A program made the translations under genes and the position numbers. From Psococerastis gibbosa (taxonomy: Eukaryota; Arthropoda; Insecta; Psocodea; Psocidae), in contig OZ020487.1 of NCBI GenBank assembly GCA_963971405.1, forward strand, positions 29,001,371-29,065,370: 64,000 nt of DNA, read 5' to 3'. The notes below the pieces were generated by a model, which was not told the origin of the DNA, did not search any database, and saw only the letters and a program-made list of their open reading frames with translations. Within the stretch, counting starts at the first letter, position 1. Every line of letters begins with the position of its first letter. Positions 11,851 to 23,355 of this stretch are shown one piece after another.

Positions 11851-12160
11851 TAAGGAGTCTGCCCACTACACCGTATCATACCATGACCGTGTTATGAACA
11901 ATACGGCTTGCTTTGCCCACTGAAACGAATCGACGGCGTTTAATGCCCGTGTGATGCCCGTATGACACCAAGGGGGTAACGCAGTTTCTACCGGCAAAAT
12001 ATTCTCGTCGACAATTCTTAACGTTTCGTGACGGTACTGGTCGGTGACGGAACGGTCTAGTGGGCGTAGTGTCATGCTTTTCTATACAAAGAATATTTTT
12101 TTGCCTGACACGTTCCTATTACGGTCATGGTATGATGCGTTGTAGTGGGCAGACTCCTTA
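11851..12160. mobile_element. 310-bp MITE with about 40-bp TIRs and TA ends
   Basis: The left end TAAGGAGTCTGCCCACTAC (11851) is the inverse of the right end GTAGTGGGCAGACTCCTTA (12142-12160). The arms continue through CATACCATGACCG with few mismatches, about 40 bp in total. The interior contains no gene. A TA dinucleotide at each border fits a Tc1/mariner-type or TA-targeting MITE, but the duplication cannot be separated from the TIR itself. Confidence 0.75.
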
Positions 12161-12825
12161 TATATAAAAAATTTTAAGTCATAGGAACCATTGCCCTCTA
12201 AATGCGTACCTACCTAAATTAAATTTAGTAGACACTCGTATTGTAATTATACTTTATTACACGAAACTGCGTATATTAGTATTTAAAGAACATGCCATGA
12301 GAAGCTTCACTTAAAAATAAAAATCAGTCTTATAGCTATACTATAGCTCTTTCTGAACATCTTTAGGTTTGCTTTTAGGGTAAAGTAAATGGCCTAAAAT
12401 ACTTGGAGTGATCCAATCAAAAACTTTCTCACGGGAAACCACCTAAATAAATTATAGGTCTACACTTTATTTTGATGTCCATTAGGTCATTTGTTTTATT
12501 TCTCAATCAGATAAACGAGAAAATCGCTAGTAACGAAGTGGAAGTTGAGCTCAAAGGAGGTGGAAAACAAGAGCAAATAAGCAGGACTGAGTAAGCAGAG
12601 GATGAGGGATGTTGTCGATCAGGAAGTGCCACCTCGTCATTACCGCCATATCCGGCTCAGTCATTCATGCTTAAGACCGTGCCCTTCATAGCATTGCCTA
12701 TTGTCTTCTTGCAAACACCCACAGAACTCAGTAGTTAGTAGACTGTATCCTGTATCTCCTATCGTACTAAGTTAACGTAATGACTCAACAGCTGGTATTC
12801 AGGTATTGTAATGTGCAAATGGTTG
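12161..12825. other. Non-genic stretch
   Basis: No supported gene, RNA or repeat. Confidence 0.4.
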
Positions 12826-13210
12826 GGCGGGGTTTCCACCGACCTCTCATTCCAGAATGCACTTACGTTGACGTGGTAGCAGACATTCAAGACTTAGGCG
12901 GGGTTTCCACTGACCTCGCATTGCATAATGCACATGACATTGACGGAAATTTTTGTTTTACTCTATGCCATAGTTAAAATTGATCAATGATCATAGAGTA
13001 AAATCACAAACAAACAAACTAAAATTAAAAAAATGGCGTCATGGTATTTGTTACGTACAAACATTTTAATAGATTTCTATAAAAAGAAAAATTTAATGTC
13101 ATTTGCATTCTGCAATGAGAGGTCGGTGAAAACCCCGCCTAAGTCTTGAATGTCTGCTACCACGTCAACGTAAGTGCATTCTGCAATGAGAGGTCGGTGG
13201 AAACCCCGCC
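12826..13210. mobile_element. PIF/Harbinger-like composite fold-back MITE, copy 1
   Basis: The left end GGCGGGGTTTCCACCGACC (12826) is inverted at the right end (about 13192-13210). About 70 bp inside, after GTAGCAGACATTCAAGACTTA, the same TIR sequence appears again in the same orientation, and the right half mirrors this. The element is therefore a TIR within a TIR. The core contains TTGATCAATGATCA and AATGGCGTCATGG, shared with copies at 17927, 56047, 60136 and 63804. Flanks here (TTG left, TAA right) do not give a clean duplication. Confidence 0.8.
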
Positions 13211-14752
13211 TAAGCAAGTCTTGGCTTGCCGTTTGTAGGATGTAGCTGGTGTAAGTTGACACCGAGCACAGAAACATTTAGGAAACAATACAAATAGTGT
13301 CTGAATTAATCAATGAGGGTCTTTACCAGCATGAGCATAGGGCAATAGCTACGTCCACAACTGTCCTTCAAAATATTAACAATGTTCACGCAATTAGTAA
13401 TAGTTTAGTATAGTACTATAGACTAACAAAAAGTCACGATTTATTTTTTTTATTTAGTGCTGACGCTATGATGACCATTATTAAATTTATTGTTATTTTG
13501 TACAGCAGGCTACCCAAGCTAATAAAAACAAAACTTCACTATAGCCTGTGTACAGAGGGCTAAGAGCGTTGCTGCATAGAAAAAAAAATTGGTGTGACCA
13601 CACAACAGAAGTGTAACTTCACTAATAAAATTCACATTTTCTTATAATATAGTAGTAATAAAATATACGAAAAATTAACAAACAATCCAGAAGTTACAAT
13701 TCAAAAATTGCTGGTAAAATTAAAACGGACTGTGTTTGGGGGAGGGACATAACGGTAGATGCCTACCAATAAGAACCACCAGTATGAAACAAGTCCACAA
13801 CTACCCAGTAATTTACAAACTTGGAAACTTGCGTCAGCTATATTTTGCAAGACGTCGAACAAGTGGGTAATGAAACTCGCTGAACTGAACTGCTCGCCGC
13901 GCACTTTGTACTCCAAACCTTTCACACAAGACAACTTCCTCAACTAAGTGCAAGTTCTTCGCGTTTATATACTTCGTCGCCTTCCCCTAAATTTAGTTTT
14001 TAATTAAGTTACTGCGTGCTTGTAGATCTTTGTCAAGGATTTCATTAAGTTACACGACTTTACCAACTGCTCTCCTTGGTTGGCCTCATATACAGTACAG
14101 TAACTCGATGAACTCGGAACCCGATATAATACAACCCAAGTTGTTTTGGAGAAGAAATAATTCATTCCGGGGATTCACTCCAAAATCTGACAGTTTGTTA
14201 TGATACCATAGGAGAATAAAGACCCTAACTCTTCCCCTTTTACAGTAGCTAGACAAAATACGACACGATATTTTTTGCTAGTGTAATTACTAGCTGCAGA
14301 TTTATGCGTCATAGCTTATAAAATTGTTAATGATTGTGCTACTCATTTTTCATAATTTTCGCCTACAGTAAAGAAAGTTTCTTTTACCGTTGGAGAGAAT
14401 TATGGATTGGCATAATCATTTCAAATTTTGTATGATATGGCACAAACTAGTTATCTGCCACTTAAAATAATTATTACATTAAAAAAACTCATAGGAACAT
14501 AAAAAAGAGTGCCTCGGATTTGGGGGTCTATGTACCTATATTTTGTCTAGCTACCACATCCTCTTAATGGAAAACGTTCTCCACCCTTTCTGAAAAAAAA
14601 ATACCATCTATATTGAAGAGTGACTCACAAATTATTTTTCAATATGATTTTAATTACAAATACTAGTTATACAACATCGGACCAGACCCCATGTAGAAAA
14701 TAAAGCATTTGAAAAACCAGAGCGGAACTTATTGCAGCATTTAGCATGTATG
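13211..14752. other. Non-genic stretch
   Basis: No gene supported. Two frames overlap on opposite strands at 13701-13947 with a TATATA-like stretch nearby (about 13967). The protein sequences are unfamiliar and neither has splice or homology support. Confidence 0.4.
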
Positions 14753-14826
14753 TTAGCATGAAAACAAGACTTTATAGTCTTATTGTTCGCCTTTTGTTCG
14801 CAATAAAGTCGTTTTTTTCATTTCAT
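14753..14826 (+). repeat. 70-base structured repeat module, copy 1
   Basis: The unit contains the palindrome AAGACTTTATAGTCTT, then ATTGTTCGCCTTTTGTTCG, then CAATAAAGTCG followed by a T-rich end and TTTCATTTCATTT. The copy at 63352-63428 (reverse strand) is almost identical across the whole unit, and the one at 37946-38022 differs at a handful of sites. GACTTTAT near the start can pair with ATAAAGTC near the end. It may be the 3' end of a retroelement, since it carries AATAAA and a pyrimidine-rich repeat tail. Confidence 0.8.
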
Positions 14827-15750
14827 TTGCGGCTAGGTGTAGGTAGTTCCATTTCCACTGACCAGGCACTTATCGTCCACTTTCGGAATCAGTGGTGTAT
14901 TATGTAGGGATTAGGGATTCGAGATTCAATTCCATCTTTCACCGGATTCGATTTGAATACTCTAATCGAATCAAAAAAACAAAGATCTAATTTTTTAATA
15001 GGTCGGTGATCCGAGAAAGGTTACGATTCCACTGAATTTAAATGTAAAACCATTCATTTGAGGTATTTTAGCTCTTTCCCACACCAATAGCAGATTGACA
15101 CACATTGAAGTAGGAGTTTGAAGCATATGAGCATTTTCAATTTCTCATTGCATTTCCTCCTGCCTACCTTCTTTGATCTCTAAAGTTGCCTTGTCGGTTT
15201 GTATTGACTTTTTCTGTTCAATTATTAAGCCAACCTAGCGGAGTTAGGGCTGTAAAGCCCTCTCTTACACTTGACTAGGAAGGCCCGGGACCGCCTGCTT
15301 TACATGCCCTCCGAAACATGATCAGAAAATGTAGCAAGTGTGTATTCCTTACCAGAAACATGGTTTGGTACATCCTTGACCATTAATTACTGGCAACTAC
15401 GTCATAGTTCAATCTTTTATTATTAGATGTTACCTCATGATAATTATGTAAACATGACTTTCTCTCAGAATTGTTTTACATAAATTTTAAAAAATGTCAC
15501 CTTTGCCAACATACGGAAATACTCGATTTATTACGATAGCCGTCGGGTCACAATAAAAAAATGAAACTACCTATAATTACCTTTGTCTTCCGAATTAAGG
15601 TAAGCGTTGCGATACACAATGAGAAGAACGCGTCGCGTTCAAAATACTGTCACTTACCATAATTCCAACAGATTCCACAATAGACGTGCTTGAAACTAGC
15701 TTAAAAAATTACGCGTTGAGCGCACCAATAGCTTCTTGGGAATCCCACGG
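14827..15750. other. Non-genic stretch downstream of mRpS30
   Basis: No gene or clear repeat. The region closest to 15750 would hold the 3' UTR of mRpS30. No confident polyadenylation signal was picked. Confidence 0.4.
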
Positions 15751-18700
15751 TTATTGGGGGTAGAACATCGTCCTAAATTTCTGCTGCCTCCACTTGGGCA
15801 ACTCCTTGTCAAGGCGGAGCGATCGCGGGATATACTGGCCTGGGTGATCACTCATCTTCCGTTGATAAGGATGTTGATTCAGCTCGAAAGGTCTTCTTCT
15901 AGGATCTCTCGGTCTTTGACTGTGTTCCACTTTGTAGATCCGTTCCCATTCGTATAATTCATACATTAAATCAGTCCTAAAATGGTTAAATAAAAACATT
16001 ATCGCAACTTGTTTTAGTGGATCTGACGTCATTTGCAAATAAATCGATAGGTTTAGTTGAGGAGCAAACTTTCAAAACGTCACAAATCCATGAAAATTAA
16101 AAATTCAATTTATCATCGATTTTCCATCTTGAAGATGAGTTGAATCAGGATTGCTAATCAAAACAAAAACAAAAAATTTAACCCAGTCATCTGAAGGGTA
16201 AAAATCTTATATTCCCATTATAATAAAGCCAAAATAATTTTCGTGTTTCCTGAACATTTTACGAAAATGGATTAGTGCCGTTTTGAAAGTTTGCTCCTCA
16301 GTTGTCCTCCACTATTGAAAAGGGTTTCTACAATTAATTCGTCACGGGGCCAATAAGTGGAATCCTAATTCCAATAGCATCCACTCCTTTTATCGATTTG
16401 TAAGCAAATCCAATCAAAACAATATAGGGTATAATTAGGACTTTTCTGGGAGGAATGGAAGGAGCTAAAACTAATGAAAAATAATAATTAGGACTTAGCA
16501 AAGAGGATAAAAAATAGTTCTGACATGGATAATGGACCTTGGAGCCCGTGACTGGCATCTGAGAGTTCTGACTCGCGTACATGCATTATTTTATTTCAAT
16601 ATTTTCTCTAATTACGATGGATATTTTGTAAGATGACTAAGTTACAAACTTAAGTGCTTATAGTTTCCGTATACCAAAAACCCATAGGCCTATCCTGTAA
16701 CTGAGTTAATTAATTTAATTGAGTATCTTAGGGTAAATTAAGTATGCTGAAGGTATGGGCAGGTAGGTAAAAATCTGAACAAATTTTGAATTGGCTAAGA
16801 GCCCCCGAAAAGATGCAATGCTAAAACTCTAAGTAGTGCTATTATAGATGTCAACCGCTGGTGACCACGGCTAGCCGGGTCTTGTTTGTTTCATCAACAC
16901 CGACTGAGTCCATCACAGACCGTTGGTACTGGGGCTGCTATTAATATTCAGGTGTTAAAGAATCTTACCTATGCCTCGGTCGGTTAGCTGAAAAATGCTT
17001 GAACTCCTTCTCCAACCAGCATCTCTTTTCGTCATCTTCATAATGGGCCACTCTTTGAATATTTGTTCCTAGATATGGCTTTAGGTTAATCTCAGGCCTC
17101 TCTACCGGGGCATTCGAATAAAATTGCAGCAACTTTTCAATAACTGCTTCGTTCAGACCTACAATAATAATTGATAATAAATGTAAAATAAGCAATACAT
17201 TCCCTGCATATGGGGAAACAATACTAATTTAGCCTTTTGGGTTCATTACGCAGTTAACAACTACCATAAACATTTTTTAGTACTCTACTAACAGAAAAAA
17301 AAAACTATGTCACAGGGGCAAAGGATTCTTCTACCTCTTGCCCACAGCCCAGCAGCCTCGTTTTCCCCCTATTAGAGTGGGTAAGCTACACACTAGGGTT
17401 CGAAAATTGTTTCCTGTTTTGTCGAGTGTCGAAACTCGGCTTTCCGTTTTAAAGCCCTGTTCTCTATCAACTGAACTAATACAAAACTTTTCATTAATTC
17501 ATACGAACATACAAACTACAACATTACCAATTAATTTTCCATTTTCAACACCTTCGTAAAGTTTTTCAATGGGAGAACACCAGCAGATATTCGTTTTGGA
17601 ATTCTCTTGAGCGAACTCTGAATGCAGCAAATTGGTATTCATTTGATAGACCATGAAAGCAAACTCTTGCCCATTTGTTAGTATTGTCTGTGTCACTAGT
17701 GGATACGTTATTTCACTAAATGGAGAAAACCCTGTAAATAGAAGATTCGGCTCAGTAAATGATGTCTGACAGTATAACGGACTTCGACGGTATAGTGATA
17801 AGTTGTTCGTACCAGTGCTAGTCTCTGCATATCATGCGATCGGTGACCTGTCGCAACTCATCACAGGTATTACCTACAGAGGTGACTGAAGAGGTTATTC
17901 AGATACATTAATTGAATTGTTTGTAAGGCGCTTATTGCACATACGTCAATAGTCAATAGTAAATATGGTATTGACGGACATTTCAATTTTACTCTATGCC
18001 ATTGTTGAAATTGATCAATGATCATAGAGTAAAATCACAAACAAACAAACTAAAATTTAAAAATGGCGTCATGGGATATGTTAAGTACAAACATTTTATA
18101 TTTTATTGTTTATAAAACAATTTTCATCCATTAAAGAGATCGGTGGAGGTCGATCTTACTTCGGATCTCCTACTATTATTAGGTTTTATTAAAAATAATA
18201 AGTGCACGAAGAAAACAAATACAAACAAAAATTCAAAAAACAAATGCAAACAAATTTCAAAATTTGGCGCACACGTGTCAATAGAAGAAAAGTGATCAAT
18301 AGTTGAAAAAAAACATGTGGAATGTAGTGTATCAATGAAAAATTAAAATTTCCGTCAATACCATATTTACAATTGACTATTGACGTATGTGGAATAAGCG
18401 CCTAAGCGAATAATGTTTTAAAAAAATATATTAAAAAAACGAAGACTTTCACAGCCGGAGTCAGACGATGAAACAGCAGGATCTGGGCTGGGCTGGGATC
18501 GATCTGAACGCGTCATTCTAAAACGATTGCAAGTACACTTTCAGATCGACCTTTGCCCAACAGCCAAATGCCTTAGCATGTTCTCTGACTGTATCATTGG
18601 TAAATTAGATATGCGGTATCACGTGCTTTTTCATTTGCATCAATCATAGTTTTTTTAGAACCAGAATAGTGTGCAGGGTTTGTTTCGCCCAATAGCGACG

Positions 18701-21700
18701 ATTCTCCGCGTGATTCGTTCCATTTCGATACAGCAGGCGTTTTTCTGGCGCAAATCAAAGGGATCACAACCATCAATTTGCTATGCAAACACTGAGGTGT
18801 TTGTAAGAATGAATGCATGCATGTTTGGGTCTCACGAGAGATGAAACATTTGAGCCCGCCAAAAAAATTTGAATCATGGTGTCACCAGCAACGTCTTTTC
18901 AATGGTGGGTGGCCCTAGAAATTCAAATATATATTTTTGATGGGAAGCGAATATCACATTCCCTCCTATCTCCCCTATGTAGAACACTATTTATCTCTCT
19001 AGCACTGCTCTGGCTAAATACATACACCACAATTGTAATAATCTAAAGGGGGATGCTATTGGTAATTTCAGCGTTAAAATTCCTTGCATCTGTTGTTTGA
19101 TCAAGGCCCTGTCATTCTCTGTATATCAAATGTACAGTACATTTGATTACAACCTGATGGAAAGTATTACTAAGTACAAGTTTAAGTTTACCTTGGTAAG
19201 CAGCTAAAGAAACAAGCCAAGAAAATGATTGCATAATTCCATGTCCTATCAAACTCTCATTCTTGTCTTCCAGACCATATGAAGGCGGGCGATGATTTAA
19301 GTGGTTTGTTAGATTGTATGAGAGAACGCCAAACTCATCGGAATCGCCGGGCCAATAACCTGCGACAAAAACCAATCGTAAAACATTGACTGCTTTGTCA
19401 GACATTTTCGAGTGGCTGTGAATGTGTAGTAAGGCGACTACTCCACCGACCTCGTTTTTCATTGTGCATGTGCATGAAGTGGTAGCAGACATCATTAGTA
19501 AGTCTCTGCCATATTTTAAGGAGACTATAATGTAGATACTTAAATTATCTATTATAGATTAAGTTATAATATGGTAGACTTATTAATGATGTCTGCTACC
19601 ACGTCACGCACATGCACAATGAAAAACGACGTCGGTGGAATAGCCGCCTAAAAGCCCACAGCTATGCATTGGCTGTTAAAATTCCACCCATTAATAAAAG
19701 GTCTTTTTCATTGTTCAATAACTTGCCTAATTTTGAAGTACTGCTCGATCCAAAAACTCAGAAATTTTCGTCCGCTCTTTGAAATGCTCATAAGCTCAAT
19801 ATAGCTGCGTCACACGCTTTGACCTGACGAGTGACGAGAATTTCCAGTGAGGTATGCGCGTCAGACATGTTAGCCTGACGCGGCCTCCTCGGAAACATAC
19901 GCCAAAGACCGAGACAAATTTCTCATTGTGCAATTCTAAAATGTTCACATGTTCAGTCTTTGTAATTTATTGATACCAGTCAATACAGCAGTATAGGGGG
20001 CAAAGCGTTAAGATCGTTCAGACTGCAAGTTTCTACAGGTTATGCCAACGGCTCTAGTCTAGTCTTACAATTTGCCGAAGATGTTGCCGAATAAAAATTA
20101 CCTGGGATGGACGTTCCGTGTCTGTACTCATTGCCATATCCAATAACCTCCGGCTCCAATGTCCAAACAGGTACATCGCCAGTCACACTATCATCCCAAA
20201 CCGGTTGTAGCAAGTGCTTGTGTCTCAGATGAAGCTTAGGACTACCTACGTATTGTACCCATCTATTAATGGGCTCCTCCAACTCTTCCTGCCCTATATC
20301 TTTATTGGCGTCCTTCCGTCTCTTCCTGACACTCTCTGGAGGAAAGATCCCTCCAACGGACCAAAAAGCTTCTAGCCTGGGGTTGTAATCAACGGAACAC
20401 TCGTGTAGGTGACTCAGGGATGCTGAGGACTCTCGCATAATCACTCTGTGAATGGTGTCAACAACTAGTTCAGTTTTAGCTTTTTCCGAATCTAAATCAC
20501 TTTCAAACTTTTGAGCGCCGCGCCTGAAACAATAATAATAGGACAGTGTAATGTTTAAATCTGAACTAACCTTTAACTGAACAATCCAGTAACAGTAGCA
20601 CTATCATTGCGGGAAGATACAACTGAGACAAGGCGGCACAATATTAATTTGGCGGCACTCATTACCGTACAGGTCGGAGTGTCCCGGCACCCACCGCCCT
20701 CATCCTTAATATATTTTCTACTTTATTGTTAAGTCAGAGGAGGGGGGGGGGGGGATTGACCGGTGATGGTTTGAATCTATTCCTATTTTATTATAATCCA
20801 TTGTCCTGGATTGTGCGATAATTGTGGTTGTAAAAACACTGAAGCTGTTACTTAGTAAAACTTCAAGCATAGGCACTAGCTTAAAGGTAATTAGTAATTA
20901 CAGTAAGGGTAAAATTCTATTTGACCTACCCCGCTGTATCAAAAGTTGAATGAAAATGCTTTTAATATGGAAGGAAAGCATCCCATTAGCAAGGGAGTTC
21001 ATATTTTAAGCAAGGGTTGTCTTATCCTTGTGAGAGTTTCCTTGGTGGCTTCGTGGAGCTTGGAGAACATCATGAGTAGAGGAAGAACAACGCAATGATC
21101 CACAGTAAAATACTTTAATAGTGACCGGTGAACGCAGGACAAGAAGTTACCAAGGAGAACAAGCAGTATGCCAAGATCCCGTTCATAGGAGAAGTCAGCA
21201 TGAAAGTAGGAAGACTAATAACCCGAACTACTAACAAAGTTGTATCCTTTAGCTGCCCGCCTAACTTAGGAAAATTCCTCATCATAATTTCCATCTTTCA
21301 TTTCTTTCATTTCCATTTTTTCATCAACTGTAAGGATAAGGTTAATAATATTAGGAAATCAGGGGTTTATAAAATTTCTTGTAATGAATGTAGTGCGAGT
21401 TACATTGGACAGAGTGGACGCAATTTTAAGTTTCTCTTACGTGAGCATAAAAATGCGATCGGTAAAAATGACTGTACCTCAGCTTTTGCGGACCACCTCT
21501 CAAGTAACTCGCACTCATGTAATTTTGAAGATTTTAAAATTCTACATTGTTGTAATTAAGGTAGACTATTAGACAGGTTAGAAAGTTTAGAGATTAGAAA
21601 GGCTATTAGTAATAACGAGGTTCTCACGAACGATATGATGTTTCAAACTGTATCCCCACTACTCGATTTATGTACTCAACCCCCGCCTCCACCTCCCATC

Positions 21701-22535
21701 CCGTAGTATATAAGCTGGCGTTTTTTCATGTGTTGTTAGTCTGATGATGGATTTTATCAGAAACTGGTCAATATTAAAGAATTTTTCTGTGGATCATTGC
21801 GTTCTTCTTCCTCTACTCAAGGGTTGTTTTATTTACATGCCTCTGACAATGTTCCTTCCATAAAAAATTTTATGAGCATGCCCATGCAAAAATTCGAACT
21901 AAATTCGGCTGTAACTAAAAAACTATACTTTTCCGACTTTTAATCCTTTCGGTTTCTTTACAGCTAAATCAACGATATAGAACCAAATTTTGTGATTTTA
22001 TGAGGGGTAGCTCAAACAGAATTTTACCACAGTAAGTACATGAACAAGTAACGTTCCCACTTTATCAGCCAGGTAATTCTACTTACGTGATAGATAGCTG
22101 GTATGGTAATTCTTCTTCTAATGCAACCTTCACTTTGCTGCGTAAAACTGCTTCATCGCTTACAATTTTATACAAAGGAGAAATTTCTTTTGCCAACAAA
22201 ACATGTGTTCTGGTTACATATTGAATAAAATTAAGAGAATTGAAAGGTAATTCTCCCTCTTTCAGCATGAGGCACTTCCACCCCCAGTATCGGGGCACGT
22301 TGATTTCAAATAATTTCTCTTCTACTGTTTTCTGTCTCTCAATTTTCTTATACCAAGCTTCTTCTTTTCGTCTCTGAACACATTTTTCGCTGAGATCAAG
22401 TATTGGTGGGTATTCCGGAGTTTCTGTAAATTCATCTGACGAACTAGGTATCCTATGCGTTGAAAAGTGTTTAAGTGATAACCTATTCCACCTTAAACAG
22501 AACAATTTAAAACTCAAATTCTTTACTGACATCAT
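15751..22535 (-). CDS. mRpS30: Mitochondrial ribosomal protein mL65 (MRPS30/PDCD9 family), six exons
   Basis: This is a component of the mitochondrial 39S ribosomal subunit. Coding exons, in transcript order, are 22535-22087, 20523-20102, 19359-19192, 17731-17528, 17158-16969 and 15976-15751. All introns are GT-AG and phases match, giving 552 aa. The N-terminus is basic with a plausible mitochondrial presequence (start MMSVKNLSF). Diagnostic blocks are WYKKIERQKTVEEKL and PRYWGWK (exon 1), DYNPRLEAFWSVGG and GYGNEYRHGTSIPG (exon 2), TQTILTNGQEFAFMVYQMNT and CWCSPIEKLYE (exon 4), and GLNEAVIEKLLQFY (exon 5). An upstream in-frame start at 22592 would add 19 residues, but the twin ATG at 22535/22532 begins a more typical presequence. 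Introns hold a MITE (16059, 19433), a split SINE (17782) and a nested DNA/Penelope insertion (20908). Confidence 0.93.
16059..16299. mobile_element. 241-bp MITE with 21-bp TIRs in mRpS30 intron 5
   Basis: The left end GAGGAGCAAACTTTCAAAAC (16059) and the right end GTTTTGAAAGTTTGCTCCTC (16280-16299) are exact inverses. Possible AGTT duplication flanks both sides (left AGTT just before, right AGTT just after). The interior is AT-rich and non-coding. The superfamily is uncertain. Confidence 0.75.
17782..18420 (+). mobile_element. tRNA-derived SINE, copy 2, split by a MITE
   Basis: Positions 17782-17926 match the SINE at 6750 from GACTTCGACGG through GAATTGTTTGTAA. The remaining GCGAATAAT of the SINE end resumes at 18406 after the element at 17927-18402. 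The A-box-like TAGTGATAAG region and the body CACAGGTATTACCTACAGAGG are recognisable. It lies in mRpS30 intron 3, antisense to the gene. Confidence 0.7.
17927..18402. mobile_element. PIF/Harbinger-like fold-back MITE, copy 2, TAA target duplication
   Basis: Starts GGCGCTTATTGCACATACG and ends CGTATGTGGAATAAGCGCC. It is flanked by TAA at 17924-17926 and 18403-18405. The core shares TTGATCAATGATCATAGAGT and the AATGGCGTCATGG block with copies at 12826 and 63804. It is inserted in a SINE, which proves mobility of the unit and fixes its exact ends. Confidence 0.88.
18442..18570. repeat. Diverged relative of the fold-back element at 4963
   Basis: GACTTTCACAGCCGGAGTC, then CAGCAGGATCTGGGCTGG, mirrors the left flank and arm of 4963-5190. 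A shorter inverted pair (GATCGATCTGAA and TTCAGATCGACC, about 18488 and 18540) is inside. It lies in mRpS30 intron 3. Confidence 0.55.
19433..19648. mobile_element. PIF/Harbinger-like fold-back MITE, copy 3, TAA target duplication
   Basis: Bounded by TAA at 19430-19432 and 19649-19651. Left arm GGCGACTACTCCACCGACC and right arm GGTCGGTGGAATAGCCGCC-like (right arm reads GTCGGTGGAATAGCCGCC) are inverted, as are GTGGTAGCAGACATCATTA (about 19480) and TAATGATGTCTGCTACCAC (about 19583). No coding sequence. It lies in mRpS30 intron 2, just upstream (in transcript order) of exon 3. Confidence 0.85.
21026..21817 (+). pseudogene. Penelope-like retroelement 3' fragment with GIY-YIG endonuclease domain
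   Basis: The coding remnant reads KQYAKIPFIGEVSMKVGRL (about 21155-21211), then SGVYKISCNECSASYIGQS with REHKNA (about 21360-21455). This is the GIY-YIG endonuclease module that follows the reverse transcriptase in Penelope-like elements. A frameshift near 21560 moves the coding tail (LESLEIRKAISNNEV, NDMMFQTVSPLLD) to another frame, ending at a proline run near 21706. The RT domain itself is absent. The insertion is flanked by CAAGGGTTGTCTTAT (21011-21025) and CAAGGGTTGTTTTAT (21818-21832), a 15-bp target duplication with one difference. A 32-base inverted repeat joins 21074-21105 with 21788-21819. Confidence 0.8.
21735..21775 (+). ncRNA. Possible hammerhead ribozyme core at the Penelope-like 3' end
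   Basis: CTGATGA (21741-21747) is followed, 12 bases later, by GAAAC (21760-21764). The 12 bases TGGATTTTATCA can form a short stem II (U-A, G-C, G-U) around a six-base loop. Penelope-like elements are known to carry minimal hammerheads. The cleavage-site stem I/III partners were not convincingly found, so this is a candidate only. Confidence 0.35.
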
Positions 22536-23355
22536 TTTTATATCACGCTCCTCCGAGAAAATGAGAATTGAGAAAATAGATAATAGAAGCACTAGGTAAG
22601 ATTAAGATTTGTAAGAAAAAGGGTATACAGGCATTTTTTTTGTCACATTTAGAATGAAACTAGACTCTATTTTCGATATAAATTGATATAAATTTCTTTT
22701 AAATTTATTCTTATTCGGGAATGAAAGTTATTTATAAATTTTGTTTTTAAGGCAGGGGCGGCCATATTTGAAACGTCACCCTTCCCGCTCAAGTCTCAAC
22801 ATTGTAAACAAACCAAGTGCAATACAACAAGCATTAGTTTTGAAATTTACAGATTTAAAAATGTGTTTAATTCAAAATTTGGCTAATTGCAATAATTACA
22901 AATACCAAAGGAACTGTTTTGAATGTGCCTTTAGATGAGAAAAGGTGGAGATTGTGGACCAACGCAGCCAGTGGAGAACTTGTCAATATGAAAATGGTTT
23001 TGTATAACTGTGAAAATCAGTAAATGTAAAGCGCTAATTATTATTATTACTTCAAAGAACTGATGTTATGTTACTCATCACCATTTACATAATTAATTTA
23101 GTTGTACAGATTTCGTAAAATATAACTTGAACTGTAATACAGTAAACTCACATTTTTCTTGCCCATTGTGGTGTACTAAGAAGATATGTAACGATTCTTT
23201 ACTAATGAAACCTCTGATGTGTGATCAAATAAAATACAATATAGGTGTATTTTACATCGCAATACAAAAAAACATTGATTAGAAATCCTAGCTAGTCAAC
23301 CTATCTAGGCCGCGTAATGTGTATGGGCTTCCCAATATATTATTTATTATATATA

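Larger units (their letters stand above)
20908..22028. mobile_element. Non-autonomous DNA transposon with 8-bp TSD, interrupted by a Penelope-like element
   Basis: An 8-bp duplication ACAGTAAG lies at 20900-20907 and 22029-22036. The ends GGTAAAATTCTATTTGA and TCAAACAGAATTTTACC are inverse with one mismatch, and CTACCCC continues on both sides. The body from ACCCCGCTGTATCAAAAGT to AAGCATC and from GCAAGGGTTGT to the right end matches the element at 26991-27389 in inverse orientation. Positions 21026-21817 are a later insertion. An 8-bp duplication suits hAT or Merlin-like families; no transposase remains. It is in mRpS30 intron 1. Confidence 0.85.

Noticed and set aside
12826..13210. Local inversion duplication rather than a transposon
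   Set aside because: The same composite occurs at several other positions with TAA/TTA duplications, which fits transposition better.
13701..13947. Overlapping frames on both strands near a TATA-like stretch
   Set aside because: Neither protein is familiar, and the overlap cannot be resolved without transcripts.
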